Positions 44,536 to 55,206 of a stretch of DNA of 64,000 bases are shown in pieces. This stretch comes from Streptomyces sp. CB03234 (GTDB taxonomy: Bacteria > Actinomycetota > Actinomycetes > Streptomycetales > Streptomycetaceae): positions 549,591 through 613,590 of the forward strand of contig NZ_LIYH01000002.1 of the NCBI RefSeq assembly GCF_001905885.1, read 5' to 3'. Made by a program: the position numbers and the translations under genes. Every line of letters starts with the position of its first letter. The first letter of the stretch is position 1. The notes beneath the pieces are model-generated. The model saw nothing but the letters and a program-made list of their open reading frames with translations, was not told the DNA's origin and ran no database searches.

Positions 44536-44766
44536 TCACTCCTCCTGGCCCGCCGGGGCCTCCTGCTCGGCCAGCGCCGCGTCCAGGCGGGCGCGGGCGC
44601 CCTCCAGCCAGCGGCGGCACACCTTGGCCAGCTCCTCGCCCCGCTCCCACAGCGCCAGCGACTCCTCGAGCGTCGTACCGCCCGCCTCCAGCCGGCGCAC
44701 GACCTCGATCAACTCGTCGCGCGCCTGCTCGTACCCGATCGCCGTTTCCGTCGTGTTGGCTGCCAT
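44536..44766 (-). CDS. xseB: Exodeoxyribonuclease VII small subunit
   Basis: The 76-residue helical protein has the XseB pattern [18 protein letters not shown], then [20 protein letters not shown]. It assembles in several copies on XseA to make the single-strand-specific exonuclease VII. The gene starts 11 bp after the xseA stop on the same strand. ATG 44766 is used in place of a longer frame that would overlap xseA. Confidence 0.93.
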   Translation of the reverse strand: MAANTTETAIGYEQARDELIEVVRRLEAGGTTLEESLALWERGEELAKVCRRWLEGARARLDAALAEQEAPAGQEE

Positions 44767-44776
44767 GCGCACCACC

Positions 44777-46006
44777 CTACGGGCGGGGTACGACAACGTC
44801 GGCGGCCACGCGCACAGCGAAGTCGCCCTCAGCGACCCGCGCACGCAGCTCCTCGTCCGGTGCGACCTCCGCCGGCGACCGGACCACGGAACCGTCCGCC
44901 CGCCGGAGCACCGCGTACCCCCGCTCCAGCGTCGCCGCCGGCGAGAGCGCCACCACGCGCGCGTGCGTGTGCGTCAGCTCGGAGTCCGCCCGGTCCAGCA
45001 GATGGCCCAGGACCCGGCGGCTGCGCGCCAGCAGGGCGTCCACCTCCGTCTCCCGTTCCTCGACCATCCGCTGGGGGTGCTCCATCACCGGGCGGGCCAG
45101 CGCGTGGGCCAGGCCCCGCTCCTCGCGGTCGATCAGGCCCTGCACGGTGCGCAGCGCACGGTCGCGCAGCGCCTGCACCCGCTCCAGCTCCTCGCCCACG
45201 TCCGGGACGACCTTCTTGGCGGCGTCCGTCGGCGTGGACGCCCGCAGGTCCGCCACCAGGTCCAGCAGCGGCGAGTCCGGTTCGTGCCCGATCGCGGACA
45301 CCACCGGCGTACGGCACTCGGCGACCGCCCGTACGAGCTGCTCGTCCGAGAACGGCAGCAGGTCCTCCACACTGCCGCCACCCCGGGCGACGATGATCAC
45401 GTCCACGTCCGGCAGCTCGTCCAGCTCCTTGACCGCCTGCACCACCTGCGGCACGGCATGGACGCCCTGCACCGCCACGTTCCGCACCTCGAAGCGGACC
45501 GCCGGCCACCTGCGCCGCGCGTTCTCCAGGACGTCCCGCTCGGCGGCCGACGCACGGCCGCAGACCAGCCCGATCAGCTGCGGCAGGAACGGCAGCGGCT
45601 TCTTGCGGTCGAGCGCGAACAGCCCTTCCGCGCCCAGGGACCGCTTCAGCATCTCCAGCCGGGCCAGCAGCTCCCCGATCCCGACCGGCTTCATCTCCGC
45701 CGCCCGCAGCGACAGCTGCCCACGCGGGGCGTACCACTCGGGCTTGGCGTGCACCACGACCCGCGCGCCCTCGGACACGACGTCCGCGACCGCGTCGAAC
45801 ACCTGCCGGTAGCAGGTGACGCTCACGGAGATGTCGTACGACGGATCGCGCAGCGTCATGAACACCACGCCGGCGCCGGGCCGCCGCGACAGCTGGGTGA
45901 TCTGTCCCTCCACCCAGACGGCACCGAGCCGGTCGATCCAGCCCCCGATGAGCCGCGACACCTCACCGACGGGCAGGGGAGCTTCGGCAGACGTATTGAG
46001 ACCCAT
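44777..46006 (-). CDS. xseA: Exodeoxyribonuclease VII large subunit
   Basis: The 409-residue XseA has an N-terminal OB fold ([24 protein letters not shown]). Its catalytic core shows [20 protein letters not shown] and [20 protein letters not shown]. The rest is a long helical region for binding XseB. It degrades single-stranded DNA in both directions during repair. ATG 46006 is the family start; frames running far upstream are spurious. Confidence 0.95.
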   Translation of the reverse strand: MGLNTSAEAPLPVGEVSRLIGGWIDRLGAVWVEGQITQLSRRPGAGVVFMTLRDPSYDISVSVTCYRQVFDAVADVVSEGARVVVHAKPEWYAPRGQLSLRAAEMKPVGIGELLARLEMLKRSLGAEGLFALDRKKPLPFLPQLIGLVCGRASAAERDVLENARRRWPAVRFEVRNVAVQGVHAVPQVVQAVKELDELPDVDVIIVARGGGSVEDLLPFSDEQLVRAVAECRTPVVSAIGHEPDSPLLDLVADLRASTPTDAAKKVVPDVGEELERVQALRDRALRTVQGLIDREERGLAHALARPVMEHPQRMVEERETEVDALLARSRRVLGHLLDRADSELTHTHARVVALSPAATLERGYAVLRRADGSVVRSPAEVAPDEELRARVAEGDFAVRVAADVVVPRP

Positions 46007-46356
46007 GGACGCGAGCGTACGCGCCCGCACCGACAACGCGGCCGCCCCGGAATCGCCCGGGCCCCGTACGTCCGCGACACGAACGGCCGTTGACAGCGAC
46101 CGCCGCGGTCCATGAAGCTCCGGCCCATGCAGGCTTCCCGTGACCGTGCGGTCACTCTGGTGGAGCGCCGCCACGTCGACCTCGTCCGTGTCGCGAGCGC
46201 GATCTGTCCCTGCGCCTGCCCGCGCGCCTGACGGCGCCTTCGTCCCGGCCACCGGTACGGCCGGCCGCACCCCCTCGCGCGCTCATCGTCGTGGGCCGAC
46301 CACCGGTCGCTGACGGCTGGCCGCCGGTCGCCGGTCCGCGCCCGGGGAACCGTTCG

Positions 46357-46851
46357 GTCGTCTTCGCCAGCGACAACGGCGGCGAACGCTTCTCCTGCAA
46401 CTGGCCCCTGTCGGGCAACAAGGGCTCCCTCCAGGAGGGCGGTATCCGCGTCCCCACCATCGTGCGGTGGCCGGCCCGCCTGGACGCGCACCAGGTGAGC
46501 GACGAACCGGTGTTCTCGCCGGACTGGACGGCCACCCTGCTGGGCGTCGCTGAGGCCCGGCCCCACCCCGCCCACCCTCTCGACGGCACCAGCCTCGCCG
46601 GCCACCTGCTGCGCGGCGAGGAACTGCCGGAGCGGCCGCTGTTCTGGCGGGTACGCGGGGAGCGGGCGCTGCGGCGGGGTGAGCGGAAGTACTACCGGGG
46701 CAAGGACGGCCGTGACCGCCTGTTCCACCTCGCCTCCGACCAGCGGGAGCAGGCGGACAGGGCGTCCGCCGAACCGGCCCTGCTCGGTGAGCTGCGGGCC
46801 CGGTGGGAACGGATCGACGCGCAACTGCTCCCGTACCCAGGCGCACGCTGA
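46357..46851 (+). pseudogene. Truncated sulfatase, C-terminal fragment only
   Basis: About 165 residues match the C-terminal part of arylsulfatase-type proteins: VVFASDNGGERFS, SLQEGGIRVPTIVRWPARL, TLLGVAEARPHPAHPLDGTS and a final KYYRGKDGRDRLFHLASD. The N-terminal 300 or so residues, including the formylglycine C-x-P-S-R active-site motif, are missing. The 280 bp upstream to xseA contain no remnant that I recognise. It is most likely a decayed gene that cannot make an active sulfatase. Confidence 0.8.
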
Positions 46852-46857
46852 GCCAGG

Positions 46858-46885
46858 GGCCCCTCCCCCTCCGGGGGAGGGGGCC
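46858..46885. terminator. G/C-only hairpin between convergent genes
   Basis: GGCCCCTCCCCC faces GGGGGAGGGGGCC across a very short loop, after the sulfatase fragment and before the permease stop. One strand is G-rich enough to form other structures. Confidence 0.6.
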
Positions 46886-46895
46886 GTCACGGGGC

Positions 46896-48260
46896 CTACG
46901 CCACCTCTTCCCGCCGGCCCCGTTGCACCGCCAGCACCACCAGGCCCACCGCCAGCCACAGGGAGCCCACCACCAGGGCGGAGGTGGCCGCCTCGACGAT
47001 GACGGCGACCAGGATCACCGCACCGGCCACCGGCAGCACCACGTGCTTGAGCCAGTGCGGCGGCGCCCCCGTCCCCGCCTTCCGTACCGCGAACCACCCC
47101 ACCACGCTCGCGTGCAGCAGCACGAACGCCGTCAGCGCCCCGATGTCCACCACCGACACCAGGTGGTCCATCCCGTCGTCGCGCCGCGCCGCCCACACCG
47201 CCGCCACCATGGTCACCGTGGCGGCCAGCAGCAGCGCCACGCGCGGCACCCCCGCGTCCGTACGGGACAGCACACGCGGCAGCCGCCGGTCGCGGGCCAT
47301 CGCGAACAGCAGCCGCCCCGCCGCCGCCTGGCCCGCCAGCGCCGCGAACGCCGCGCCGATCGCCTTGCTCGTCGCCACCAGGTCGTGCAGCCAGGCCCCC
47401 ACCGAGGCGTTCACCGCGTCGTAGAACGCCGAACCCTGCCGCGCCGGCTCCGCCGCCAGTTGCGCCGACGACACCGGCTCCAGCAGTGCCACCAGGTACG
47501 TCTGCGCCACGAACAGCACCCCCGCCATGGCCAGGCAGAACAGCACCGCCCGCGCCACCTTCGCCGAACCGCCCGTGACCTCCTCCGCGAACGACGCGAT
47601 CGCGTCGAAGCCCAGGTACGACAGCACCGCCACGGACACCGCTCCCAGCACCGCGCCCAAGGAGAACCCGACGTCCCCCGTCAGCGGCGACAGCCACCCG
47701 CGCTGCGCCCCGTCCCGTACCAGCACCACGACCGCCGACACCACGAACACCAGCAGCACGGCGATCTCCAGCGCCAGCACCGCGAAGCCCACCCGGGCGG
47801 CCGCCCGCACGCCCCACAGGTTGAGCAGCGTGGTGACCACCACGGCGAGCGCCGTCCACACCCACCGGTTCACGGACGGCACCAGCGCCTCCATGGCGAT
47901 GCCCGCGAAGAGGTACGCCACGGCCGGGATCAGCAGGTAGTCCAGCATCGCCATCCACCCGGCGACGAAGCCCGGCCCCTCGCCCAGCCCCTTGCGCGCG
48001 TACGCGAAGACCGATCCCGCCTGGGGGGCGACCCGCACCATCTGGGCGTAGCTGAAAGCGGTGAACGCCATCGCCACCGTCGCCACCACATAAACCAGCG
48101 CGACGGCACCGTGCGACTTCGCGTCCAGGGTGCCGAAAATGCCGACCGGCGCCATGGGGGCGATGAAAAGCAGCCCGTATACGACGAGGTCCCGGAATCC
48201 GAGCTCCCGCCGCAGCCCGCTGTGCTCGTCGGTCTCCTGCGTACTGGTGGTGCCGGCCAT
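46896..48260 (-). CDS. APC-superfamily amino-acid permease
   Basis: The 454-residue membrane protein has about twelve helices. It has the APC opening [28 protein letters not shown], and the mid-protein [18 protein letters not shown]. Proton-coupled amino-acid or polyamine uptake is expected, with the substrate not determinable. ATG 48260 follows GGGGGGC; upstream in-frame codons overlap the divergent ispH region. Confidence 0.9.
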   Translation of the reverse strand: MAGTTSTQETDEHSGLRRELGFRDLVVYGLLFIAPMAPVGIFGTLDAKSHGAVALVYVVATVAMAFTAFSYAQMVRVAPQAGSVFAYARKGLGEGPGFVAGWMAMLDYLLIPAVAYLFAGIAMEALVPSVNRWVWTALAVVVTTLLNLWGVRAAARVGFAVLALEIAVLLVFVVSAVVVLVRDGAQRGWLSPLTGDVGFSLGAVLGAVSVAVLSYLGFDAIASFAEEVTGGSAKVARAVLFCLAMAGVLFVAQTYLVALLEPVSSAQLAAEPARQGSAFYDAVNASVGAWLHDLVATSKAIGAAFAALAGQAAAGRLLFAMARDRRLPRVLSRTDAGVPRVALLLAATVTMVAAVWAARRDDGMDHLVSVVDIGALTAFVLLHASVVGWFAVRKAGTGAPPHWLKHVVLPVAGAVILVAVIVEAATSALVVGSLWLAVGLVVLAVQRGRREEVA

Positions 48261-48315
48261 GCCCCCCAGTCTCAGCGACGTGGCGGATCTTCCGCCGCTC
48301 ATACACGCCCTTACG

Positions 48316-49323
48316 ATGGGGGACATGACTGCTACGCCTGCCAGCCCGTCGTCCGACAAGCGCGTCCTCCTCGCCGCTCCGCGTGGCTACTGCGCGGGCG
48401 TGGACCGTGCCGTGATCGCCGTGGAGAAGGCTCTGGAGCAGTACGGCTCGCCGATCTACGTCCGGCACGAGATCGTGCACAACAAGTACGTCGTACAGAC
48501 CCTGGAGAAGAAGGGCGCCATCTTCGTCGACGAGACGGCGGAGGTCCCCGAGGGGTCCATCGTGATGTTCTCCGCGCACGGGGTGGCGCCGACCGTCCAC
48601 CAGGAGGCCGCCGAGCGCAAGCTCGCGACGATCGACGCGACCTGCCCCCTGGTCACCAAGGTCCACAAGGAGGCGGTCCGGTTCGCCAACGAGGACTTCG
48701 ACATCCTCCTCATCGGCCACGAGGGCCACGAGGAGGTCATCGGCACCTCCGGCGAGGCCCCGGACCACATCACGCTGGTCGACGGCCCGGACGACGTCGA
48801 GAACGTCACCGTACGGGACGAGTCGAAGGTCGTCTGGCTGTCCCAGACCACCCTCTCGGTCGACGAGACCATGGAGACGGTCGACAAGCTGAAGGAGAAG
48901 TTCCCGCAGCTGATCTCGCCGCCGAGCGACGACATCTGCTACGCCACGCAGAACCGCCAGACCGCCGTCAAGCAGATGGGCGCCGAGGCGGACCTGGTCA
49001 TCGTCGTCGGTTCCAAGAACTCCTCCAACTCCGTCCGCCTCGTCGAGGTCGCCCTCGGTGCCGGCGCGAAGGACGCCCATCTGGTGGACTTCGCCGACGA
49101 GATCGACGAGGCCTGGCTGGAAGGCGTCTCCACGGTCGGCGTCACCTCCGGCGCCTCCGTCCCCGAGGTGCTGGTCGAGGGCGTCCTGGAGTGGCTGGCG
49201 GGGCGCGGCTTCGAGGACGTGGAGATCGTGAAGGCCGCCGAGGAGTCGATCACCTTCTCGCTGCCCAAGGAACTGCGCCGCGACCTGCGCGCCGAGGCCG
49301 CCGCTCTCCACAAGAAGCAGTGA
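48316..49323 (+). CDS. ispH: 4-hydroxy-3-methylbut-2-enyl diphosphate reductase
   Basis: The 335-residue IspH/LytB has the three cluster cysteines in [26 protein letters not shown] and [11 protein letters not shown], and the AHGVAP and [13 protein letters not shown] substrate loops. It performs the last MEP-pathway step to isopentenyl and dimethylallyl diphosphate, feeding UppS. ATG 48316 gives the MGDMTA opening seen in Streptomyces; ATG 48325 is the alternative. It is divergent from the permease gene. Confidence 0.95.
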   Translation: MGDMTATPASPSSDKRVLLAAPRGYCAGVDRAVIAVEKALEQYGSPIYVRHEIVHNKYVVQTLEKKGAIFVDETAEVPEGSIVMFSAHGVAPTVHQEAAERKLATIDATCPLVTKVHKEAVRFANEDFDILLIGHEGHEEVIGTSGEAPDHITLVDGPDDVENVTVRDESKVVWLSQTTLSVDETMETVDKLKEKFPQLISPPSDDICYATQNRQTAVKQMGAEADLVIVVGSKNSSNSVRLVEVALGAGAKDAHLVDFADEIDEAWLEGVSTVGVTSGASVPEVLVEGVLEWLAGRGFEDVEIVKAAEESITFSLPKELRRDLRAEAAALHKKQ

Positions 49324-49353
49324 CTGTCAGCGGCTCGCCGTAACGTTGTGTCC

Positions 49354-50094
49354 ATGAACGTCTTCGGAGTGGACATCGGCGGGTCGGGGATCAAGGGCGC
49401 TCCCGTGGACCTGGAGCGCGGAGATCTGGCCGAGCCCCGCCACAAGGTACTGACACCGCAGCCCGCGACACCCGACGGTGTCGCGGGCTGCGTCGCCGAG
49501 GTCGTCGCCCATTTCGGCTGGTCCGGCCCCGTCGGCGTCACCTTCCCCGGTGTCGTCACGGGCTCCACCATCCGTACGGCGGCGAATGTCGACAAGGGCT
49601 GGGTCGGCGTCGACGCGACCGCGCTGCTCGGTGACCGGCTCGGCGGTATGCCGGTCACCATCCTGAACGACGCGGACGCGGCCGGGATCGCGGAGATGAC
49701 CTTCGGCGCGGGGCGCGGCCGCAAGGGCACGGTGATCGTGCTGACCTTCGGTACGGGCATCGGGAGCGCGGTCTTCACGGACGGCAGGCTGGTGCCCAAC
49801 ACGGAGCTGGGACATCTGGAGCTGGACGGCCACGAGGCCGAGAAGCGGGCGTCGACGAAGGTCAAGGACGACAAGGACCTGAGCTGGGAGGACTGGGCGC
49901 ACCGGGTGCAGAAGTACCTGGCCCATGTCGAGATGCTGTTCTCGCCGGAGCTCTTCATCGTGGGCGGCGGCGTGAGCCGCAAGGCGGAGAAGTTCCTGCC
50001 GCTGATCCAGGGCGTGCGCGCCGAGATCGTCCCGGCGGAGCTGCAGAACAACGCGGGGATCGTGGGCGCGGCGATGGCCGCCGCGGCCCGCTGA
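49354..50094 (+). CDS. ppgK: Polyphosphate glucokinase
   Basis: The 246-residue ROK-family kinase has FGVDIGGSGIKGAPVDL, NDADAAGIAEM, LTFGTGIGSAVF and the actinobacterial PpgK segment ELGHLELDGHEAEKRAS. It phosphorylates glucose using polyphosphate or ATP. ATG 49354 gives the normal MNVFGVD start; a GTG two codons earlier is in frame. The ispH-ppgK order is the one I recall in S. coelicolor. Confidence 0.93.
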   Translation: MNVFGVDIGGSGIKGAPVDLERGDLAEPRHKVLTPQPATPDGVAGCVAEVVAHFGWSGPVGVTFPGVVTGSTIRTAANVDKGWVGVDATALLGDRLGGMPVTILNDADAAGIAEMTFGAGRGRKGTVIVLTFGTGIGSAVFTDGRLVPNTELGHLELDGHEAEKRASTKVKDDKDLSWEDWAHRVQKYLAHVEMLFSPELFIVGGGVSRKAEKFLPLIQGVRAEIVPAELQNNAGIVGAAMAAAAR

Positions 50095-50115
50095 GGCGTC
50101 CCCCGGCGGTGTACG

Positions 50116-50922
50116 TCAGCGCTGGGTGGCCCGGGCGGCGGCGGCCGCGGTCCGCTGCCGCCGCCCCATCTGCCGTACCTTCCGTACGGAGGTGATGAGG
50201 CCGGCCACCAGCGTGCCGCCGTACAGCCAGCCGGCGTGCACGGCGAGCGCGGTGACCACGGCCATGATCCGGCCGCCGAGGCCGCCGGTGCCCCCGGCGA
50301 TCGGGACGACACCGACGGCGAATGCGATGGGCACGCTGATCGGCGCGGTGACCAGGTCGGCGGCCCGCACCCACAGCGCGGTCAGGGCGCTGACGGGCAG
50401 GAAGAGCAGCCCGTACACCAGGGGCGAGCCGTCGAACAGCAGCCAGTCCAGGCAGCCGAGCAGGAACATCGACGCGGCGGCGAACAGCCCGGCGCCGAGC
50501 CCGGTCAGCCGGGGGGAGGGCAGCCTGCGCAGCGCGAGCACCACCGGCGGCACGGGCCGCCGCCCCGGCCTGCCGGCCGGCCGCCTGGGCCCACCGCCGG
50601 GCTTGCCCTCCGGCCCGCCCCCGCCGGGACCGCCGGCCCCGCCACCACCGCTGGGCCGGCCGCCGCCGGGCCCGCTTCCCGGGCCGGGTCTGGCGCCGGG
50701 CCGTGAGGCCGGACGTGTCCCGACGGGGCGGACGCCCGCGCCGTCGATGAGCGCGCCCTGCGGCAGGGCGCCCGGGGCGGCGGACGGGGCCGGCGGGGCC
50801 GCCGACGCCGAGGGACCCACGGGCCCCGCCGGGGACTGCGCCCGCTGCCGGCGCTGAGGGGAACTGTTCCTGTGCTGCTCCACCTGGACAACGTAGGTCG
50901 CGAGGGGCCGGGAATCCGGCAT
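50116..50922 (-). CDS. Multi-pass membrane protein with Pro/Gly-rich N-terminus, DUF6542-like
   Basis: The protein of about 268 residues has a disordered Pro/Gly/Ala-rich first half and then four membrane segments beginning LTGLGAGLFAAASMFLLGCL. A basic cytoplasmic tail ends VRQMGRRQRTAAAAARATQR. The layout resembles DUF6542 proteins found near ychF and xseA in actinobacteria. The function is unknown. ATG 50922 (with AAAGGG upstream) is my choice; GTG 50883 would skip the first 13 residues. Confidence 0.78.
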   Translation of the reverse strand: MPDSRPLATYVVQVEQHRNSSPQRRQRAQSPAGPVGPSASAAPPAPSAAPGALPQGALIDGAGVRPVGTRPASRPGARPGPGSGPGGGRPSGGGGAGGPGGGGPEGKPGGGPRRPAGRPGRRPVPPVVLALRRLPSPRLTGLGAGLFAAASMFLLGCLDWLLFDGSPLVYGLLFLPVSALTALWVRAADLVTAPISVPIAFAVGVVPIAGGTGGLGGRIMAVVTALAVHAGWLYGGTLVAGLITSVRKVRQMGRRQRTAAAAARATQR

Positions 50923-51046
50923 GGGACACGCCCTTTGAGTGACCTTGGCCAAGAGTTCGCCTCCCGGCTGCCGTCGCTGCCCGGTCCGCCACGCCCGTAA
51001 ACTGGGGGGTCGGCCCACCATCCTCACTTCTAGGGAAGTCGCCAAC

Positions 51047-52135
<1,089 letters not shown>

Positions 52136-52183
52136 GCGGATGAAATAACACCACGTCGCTGACGTGGCAAACACGCACGTCAG

Positions 52184-52215
52184 AAGGGGTTGGACTCTGT
52201 CGAGTCCGACCCCTT
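52184..52215 (+). terminator. Hairpin after ychF
   Basis: AAGGGGTTGGACTC pairs with GAGTCCGACCCCTT with one G-U wobble. A second small dyad, CCACGTC-GCT-GACGTGG, lies at 52151-52167. Confidence 0.8.
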
Positions 52216-52269
52216 CGTCGTCACCGTGCTGGATGGGTGCTGGATATTCTGACGTGGGGTCAGCGGCAA

Positions 52270-52533
52270 TCAGGTCTCGTAAACAGTGGACCGGTGCCCC
52301 ACGTGAACGACCCAGACCACCAGCTCCCCGTTGTCGATCGTGTAGATGACGCGATAGTCGCCGACGCGCAGACGGCGTCGTTCGGGCTGGGACACGAGTG
52401 CGGTGGTGTTGAAGCCGAGGGGGTCGGTCTCCAACTCGGTCAGCTTGGCCAGGATGCGCAGTGCCATGTCGCGAGGGATCTTCCGAAGCTCGGCCTGTGC
52501 CTCGGGGCGGAAGACGGTTCGGTACTCACTCAC
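52270..52533 (-). CDS. RelE/ParE-family toxin
   Basis: The 87-residue protein has the RelE fold pattern EYRTVFRPEAQAELRKIPRD, then PERRRLRVGDYRVIYTIDNG and VVHVGHRSTVYE. RelE toxins cleave mRNA on the ribosome. GTG 52533 overlaps the antitoxin stop by 8 bp, so antitoxin is translated first. The pair marks the edge of an accessory island. Confidence 0.92.
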   Translation of the reverse strand: MSEYRTVFRPEAQAELRKIPRDMALRILAKLTELETDPLGFNTTALVSQPERRRLRVGDYRVIYTIDNGELVVWVVHVGHRSTVYET

Positions 52534-52795
52534 CGCGTGCCAGCGTCTCCCTCATGATGTCCTCGATCGGGATACCGGGCGCGGGGTTGGCCATGCGCTC
52601 GTCGATGATCCGGTTGATCTCGCGCTCTTCCCACTCCTGGTACTTGCGCAGCACCTCGATGGAGACGACGGCGGCGACTTCCTTGCCCCGGCGTGTGATC
52701 ACCGTGGGTACGTCGTCGCGGTCCGCGCGCTCCACGACCTCGGCCAGGTGCGCGCGCACGTCGCGGATGGACTCTATGGGCAGCGGCTGCGTCAT
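52526..52795 (-). CDS. Phd/YefM-family antitoxin
   Basis: The 89-residue protein has the Phd/YefM N-terminal DNA-binding fold (IESIRDVRAHLAEVVERADR and VPTVITRRGKEVAAVVSIEV). Its C-terminal region (EWEEREINRIIDERMANP) would bind the RelE toxin. ATG 52795 is chosen; ATG 52831 is possible but extends beyond the family start. It is expected to repress its own operon. Confidence 0.9.
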   Translation of the reverse strand: MTQPLPIESIRDVRAHLAEVVERADRDDVPTVITRRGKEVAAVVSIEVLRKYQEWEEREINRIIDERMANPAPGIPIEDIMRETLARGE

Positions 52796-52974
52796 GCGCA
52801 CAAGCGTACCGAGTGTCCCATGTGTACACAATACGCGCTGCGAGTCGATGGCGCTCCATCGCTCGTACTGGATGTGCTGGATGAATTCGCGCCGTGCTGG
52901 CCGGGGTCGCCTGAAATCACCTTTCCGCAGGTGAGAGCGCTGGCTTGGTTCTTTCCGGCGCTGGGATGGCGTGT

Positions 52975-53243
52975 ACGCCGGGCTTCTCCTCCTGGCAGGA
53001 CCCGCGGTGGTTCTTTCACTGCGGTGACGGTACGGCGTTCATGGGGGCGCTGGGGGCGGCCGAGCTGGCCACGTTCCCGGATGCCTGGGAGGAGCTGCGC
53101 AGCGAGGCCGGCGCGTGGGGGCTGGTCTGCCGAGGCAGTGGAGAGCTATCTGGGTGCTCTGGACAAGGACAGTCAGCTCACCGGCTACCTTCCTCATGTG
53201 CCGCACTTGCGGCCGATACATGGCGTACGCGGACTCCGCATAG
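52975..53243 (+). pseudogene. CbrC/UPF0167-family remnant with two frameshifts
   Basis: Three successive frames give TPGFSSWQDPRWFFHCGDG (from 52975), then SAEAVESYLGALDKDSQLTG (about 53130), then FLMCRTCGRYMAYADSA with stop TAG 53241-53243. Joined, they match the C-terminal half of CbrC-family proteins, whose typical end is a C-x-x-C-G...AY.D. Two shifts, near 53125 and 53190, separate the frames. The N-terminal half, with its own CxxC, is not found upstream. It is probably a degraded gene, unless the shifts are sequence errors. Confidence 0.68.
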
Positions 53244-53263
53244 CAGCAGTCAGGCGGCCGCGG

Positions 53264-53893
53264 CTATGGCTGGGTCCAGCCGTTGGCGAATTCGCAGTGG
53301 AGGTCCGTCCAGCGGCGAACTTCGGCGGGGGTGTGGCTGGGGTTGCCGAGGCGTCGCACGCCTTTGACCCAGTGGTCCCAGAGACCGTCGGTCTCCGTGA
53401 AGCGGTCGGCGTGCTGGGTGCCGAGGAGGGCATCGAGGCGGAGGAGGGCGCCCAGGGCGGCGGGCTGGTCGTAGTGCAGGTCGGTGCGGGGGAGATAGCG
53501 GTCGAGGTAGGCGGTGAGGATCTCGGCGTCCGCGTGCGTGCCAAAGCGGGCCAGGGCGAAGCAGTAGGCGCTGCCCGAGTAGCAGACCTCGCTGGCCAGG
53601 AGCAGACCGCCGATGCGTGTCCGAAACCGGTCGCGGCGGTCGACGCCGATCAGCCAGCCGGCGGTGAGGCGCGAGCGCCATTCGTATACGAGGAGGGCTT
53701 CCAGTTCCTCGTCGGTGATTGCGGCGGCGTCATTGAGTAGGTGTTGGGTGAAGCGGGTGGTGTGCCGCCACCGGGGGCTCAGAAAGCGCCCGCCATTCAG
53801 TACGAGGTAGCGCGGGAGGCCCGCGTACATCCTCGTCACGTAGCTCTCGACCACATGGCCGTAGCCGATTTCCTCGGGGTGCTGGGACGGCAT
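53264..53893 (-). CDS. DUF6000-like hypothetical protein
   Basis: The 209-residue soluble protein has RYLVLNGGRFLSPRWRHTTR, LLVYEWRSRLTAGWLIG, SGSAYCFALARFGTHAD and LGALLRLDALLGT. I associate these with DUF6000, a family of unknown function often near polymorphic-toxin immunity genes. ATG 53893 lies 4 bp after the preceding stop, in the same operon as the HEAT-like and CPCC genes. Its frame is intact, unlike its neighbours. Confidence 0.75.
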   Translation of the reverse strand: MPSQHPEEIGYGHVVESYVTRMYAGLPRYLVLNGGRFLSPRWRHTTRFTQHLLNDAAAITDEELEALLVYEWRSRLTAGWLIGVDRRDRFRTRIGGLLLASEVCYSGSAYCFALARFGTHADAEILTAYLDRYLPRTDLHYDQPAALGALLRLDALLGTQHADRFTETDGLWDHWVKGVRRLGNPSHTPAEVRRWTDLHCEFANGWTQP

Positions 53894-53896
53894 CGG

Positions 53897-54629
53897 TCAC
53901 CTCTCCGGGTACAGGTCGGCACGGTCGATCCAGGTGGGGGCGACGAAGATGCTGTCGCCGGTGGGGGCTTCGAAGGCTTCCAGCAGGGACCAGGTACGGG
54001 ACTCTTCGACCAGGTGTTCCCAGGGCGCGGTCCAGTCGAGTTCCCAGTCCAGGCCGGTGCCGGAGACGCCGTACGTGCGGTCGGCGTCCACTCGCCAGAA
54101 CTGGGAGTAGAGGATCGCCTGGGCGTGGTCGGCCAAGTCGTTGATGATGTCGGTGAAGTGGGTCGAGGGCCAGCCGGGGGCGTTGTCCGCAGTGGTGGCT
54201 CGTAGGCGCGCGGTGAGCGGCGGGACTACAGGGGTGCGGGCGCCGAGTTCCGTCAGGGCCCAGCGGATGCCTTCCGGCTCGCTCCAGTCCGGTGGCGTCG
54301 CCCGTTCCAGGCAGGCTAGGTAGGCGCGGCGCAGGGGCTCGACCGCGCCGTCGATCTCCAGGCTCGCCAGGGCCATCGCCGCCCATTCCCGGACGGTGGG
54401 GGTCGTCGCTGCCCAGGAGGGCGATCAGGGCGGGGCCGCAGCGTGGGTCCGCCACCTCTTCGAAGACCTCGATGGCGGTCAGATGCCCGAAGCCGCCGAG
54501 GGAGGGCAGTCCGTCGATGATGGCGGGAATGGCGTCAGCGCCGATCCAGATCAGTTCGGCGCGGGCGTCGTACGACGAGCCGGTCGAGTCGTCGAGCTGC
54601 TGGATGAGTCTCTCGATGCGGGTGGTCAT
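53897..54629 (-). pseudogene. HEAT-repeat-like protein split by a frameshift in a G/C run
   Basis: The N-terminal frame (ATG 54629; TRIERLIQQLDDSTGSSYDA to ALIALLGSDDP) passes without a stop into nonsense. The C-terminal frame supplies TVREWAAMALASLEIDGAV, RRAYLACLERATPPDW and the remainder to 53897. They join exactly if one base is removed from the run at 54398-54402 (five G on the plus strand). The combined protein would be about 243 residues with HEAT-like helices. The ATG overlaps the CPCC gene stop in its second frame. This is a decayed gene or a sequencing error. Confidence 0.7.
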
Positions 54630-54999
54630 GACACCAGGTGGTCGCGGCGCCAGAAGGTGAGGAGCCACCAGCAGAGCACCGAGCGGTCGTCGGGCCACGG
54701 GGCGCCCAGTCCTCGAAGCAGTCGCGTGTGAGGTCGATGGGGCGCCAGGTGGGGTCGAGCGGCTCGTCCTCGGCCGGCGGGCGGACGTACCGTCGGCCGT
54801 GCTGGTCGCAGGCGCCGAAGTCCTTGTAGTTCCGCTGGGCCTCGATCAGGGAGACCCTGTTCGCGCCGCCGCTCATGGCCGGCCAGCGGAACTGGACCCC
54901 GTCGTCCTCCCAGAAGCAGACGGGGCAGATCTCGTACGAGCCGGGCATCTCGCCCAGCGCGCGGTGCCCGCAGCATGGGCAGGGGTAGCGGTCGCTCAC
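54626..54999 (-). pseudogene. CPCC-family cysteine-rich protein with a frameshift near its end
   Basis: GTG 54999 opens SDRYPCPCCGHRALGEMPG and continues with YEICPVCFWEDDGVQFRWP, the CPCC zinc-binding family. After CFEDW (about 54715) the conserved-looking end APWPDDRSVLCWWLLTFW lies in another frame and stops at TGA 54626-54628. That stop forms an ATGA overlap with the HEAT-like gene start, as expected of an operon, so the second frame is the original ending. The first frame would instead run on past the next start. Function of the family is unknown. Confidence 0.7.
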
Positions 55000-55206
55000 C
55001 TGGGCAGTCTCCTTGCCGGTCCCGCCGGTGCGCCATGGATTTCTCGGCCTCCGCCTGCCCGGCCGGTCCGCAGCCGGCCCGCAGGACAGCCGTGAACGCC
55101 CGTCGGAAGCCGACGCACGCCAACACGGAAACCCCAGGTCAAAGCCCTGGAGGGGGCTCCAGCGCAGGTCAGGGACAGAGCCGGGCAGCCGGGCCTCCGT
55201 GGTCTG

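Noticed and set aside
45856..49311. An 1151-codon minus-strand frame covering xseA, the permease and ispH regions
   Set aside because: It runs out of frame with the recognisable genes and has low-complexity composition; it is a high-GC shadow.
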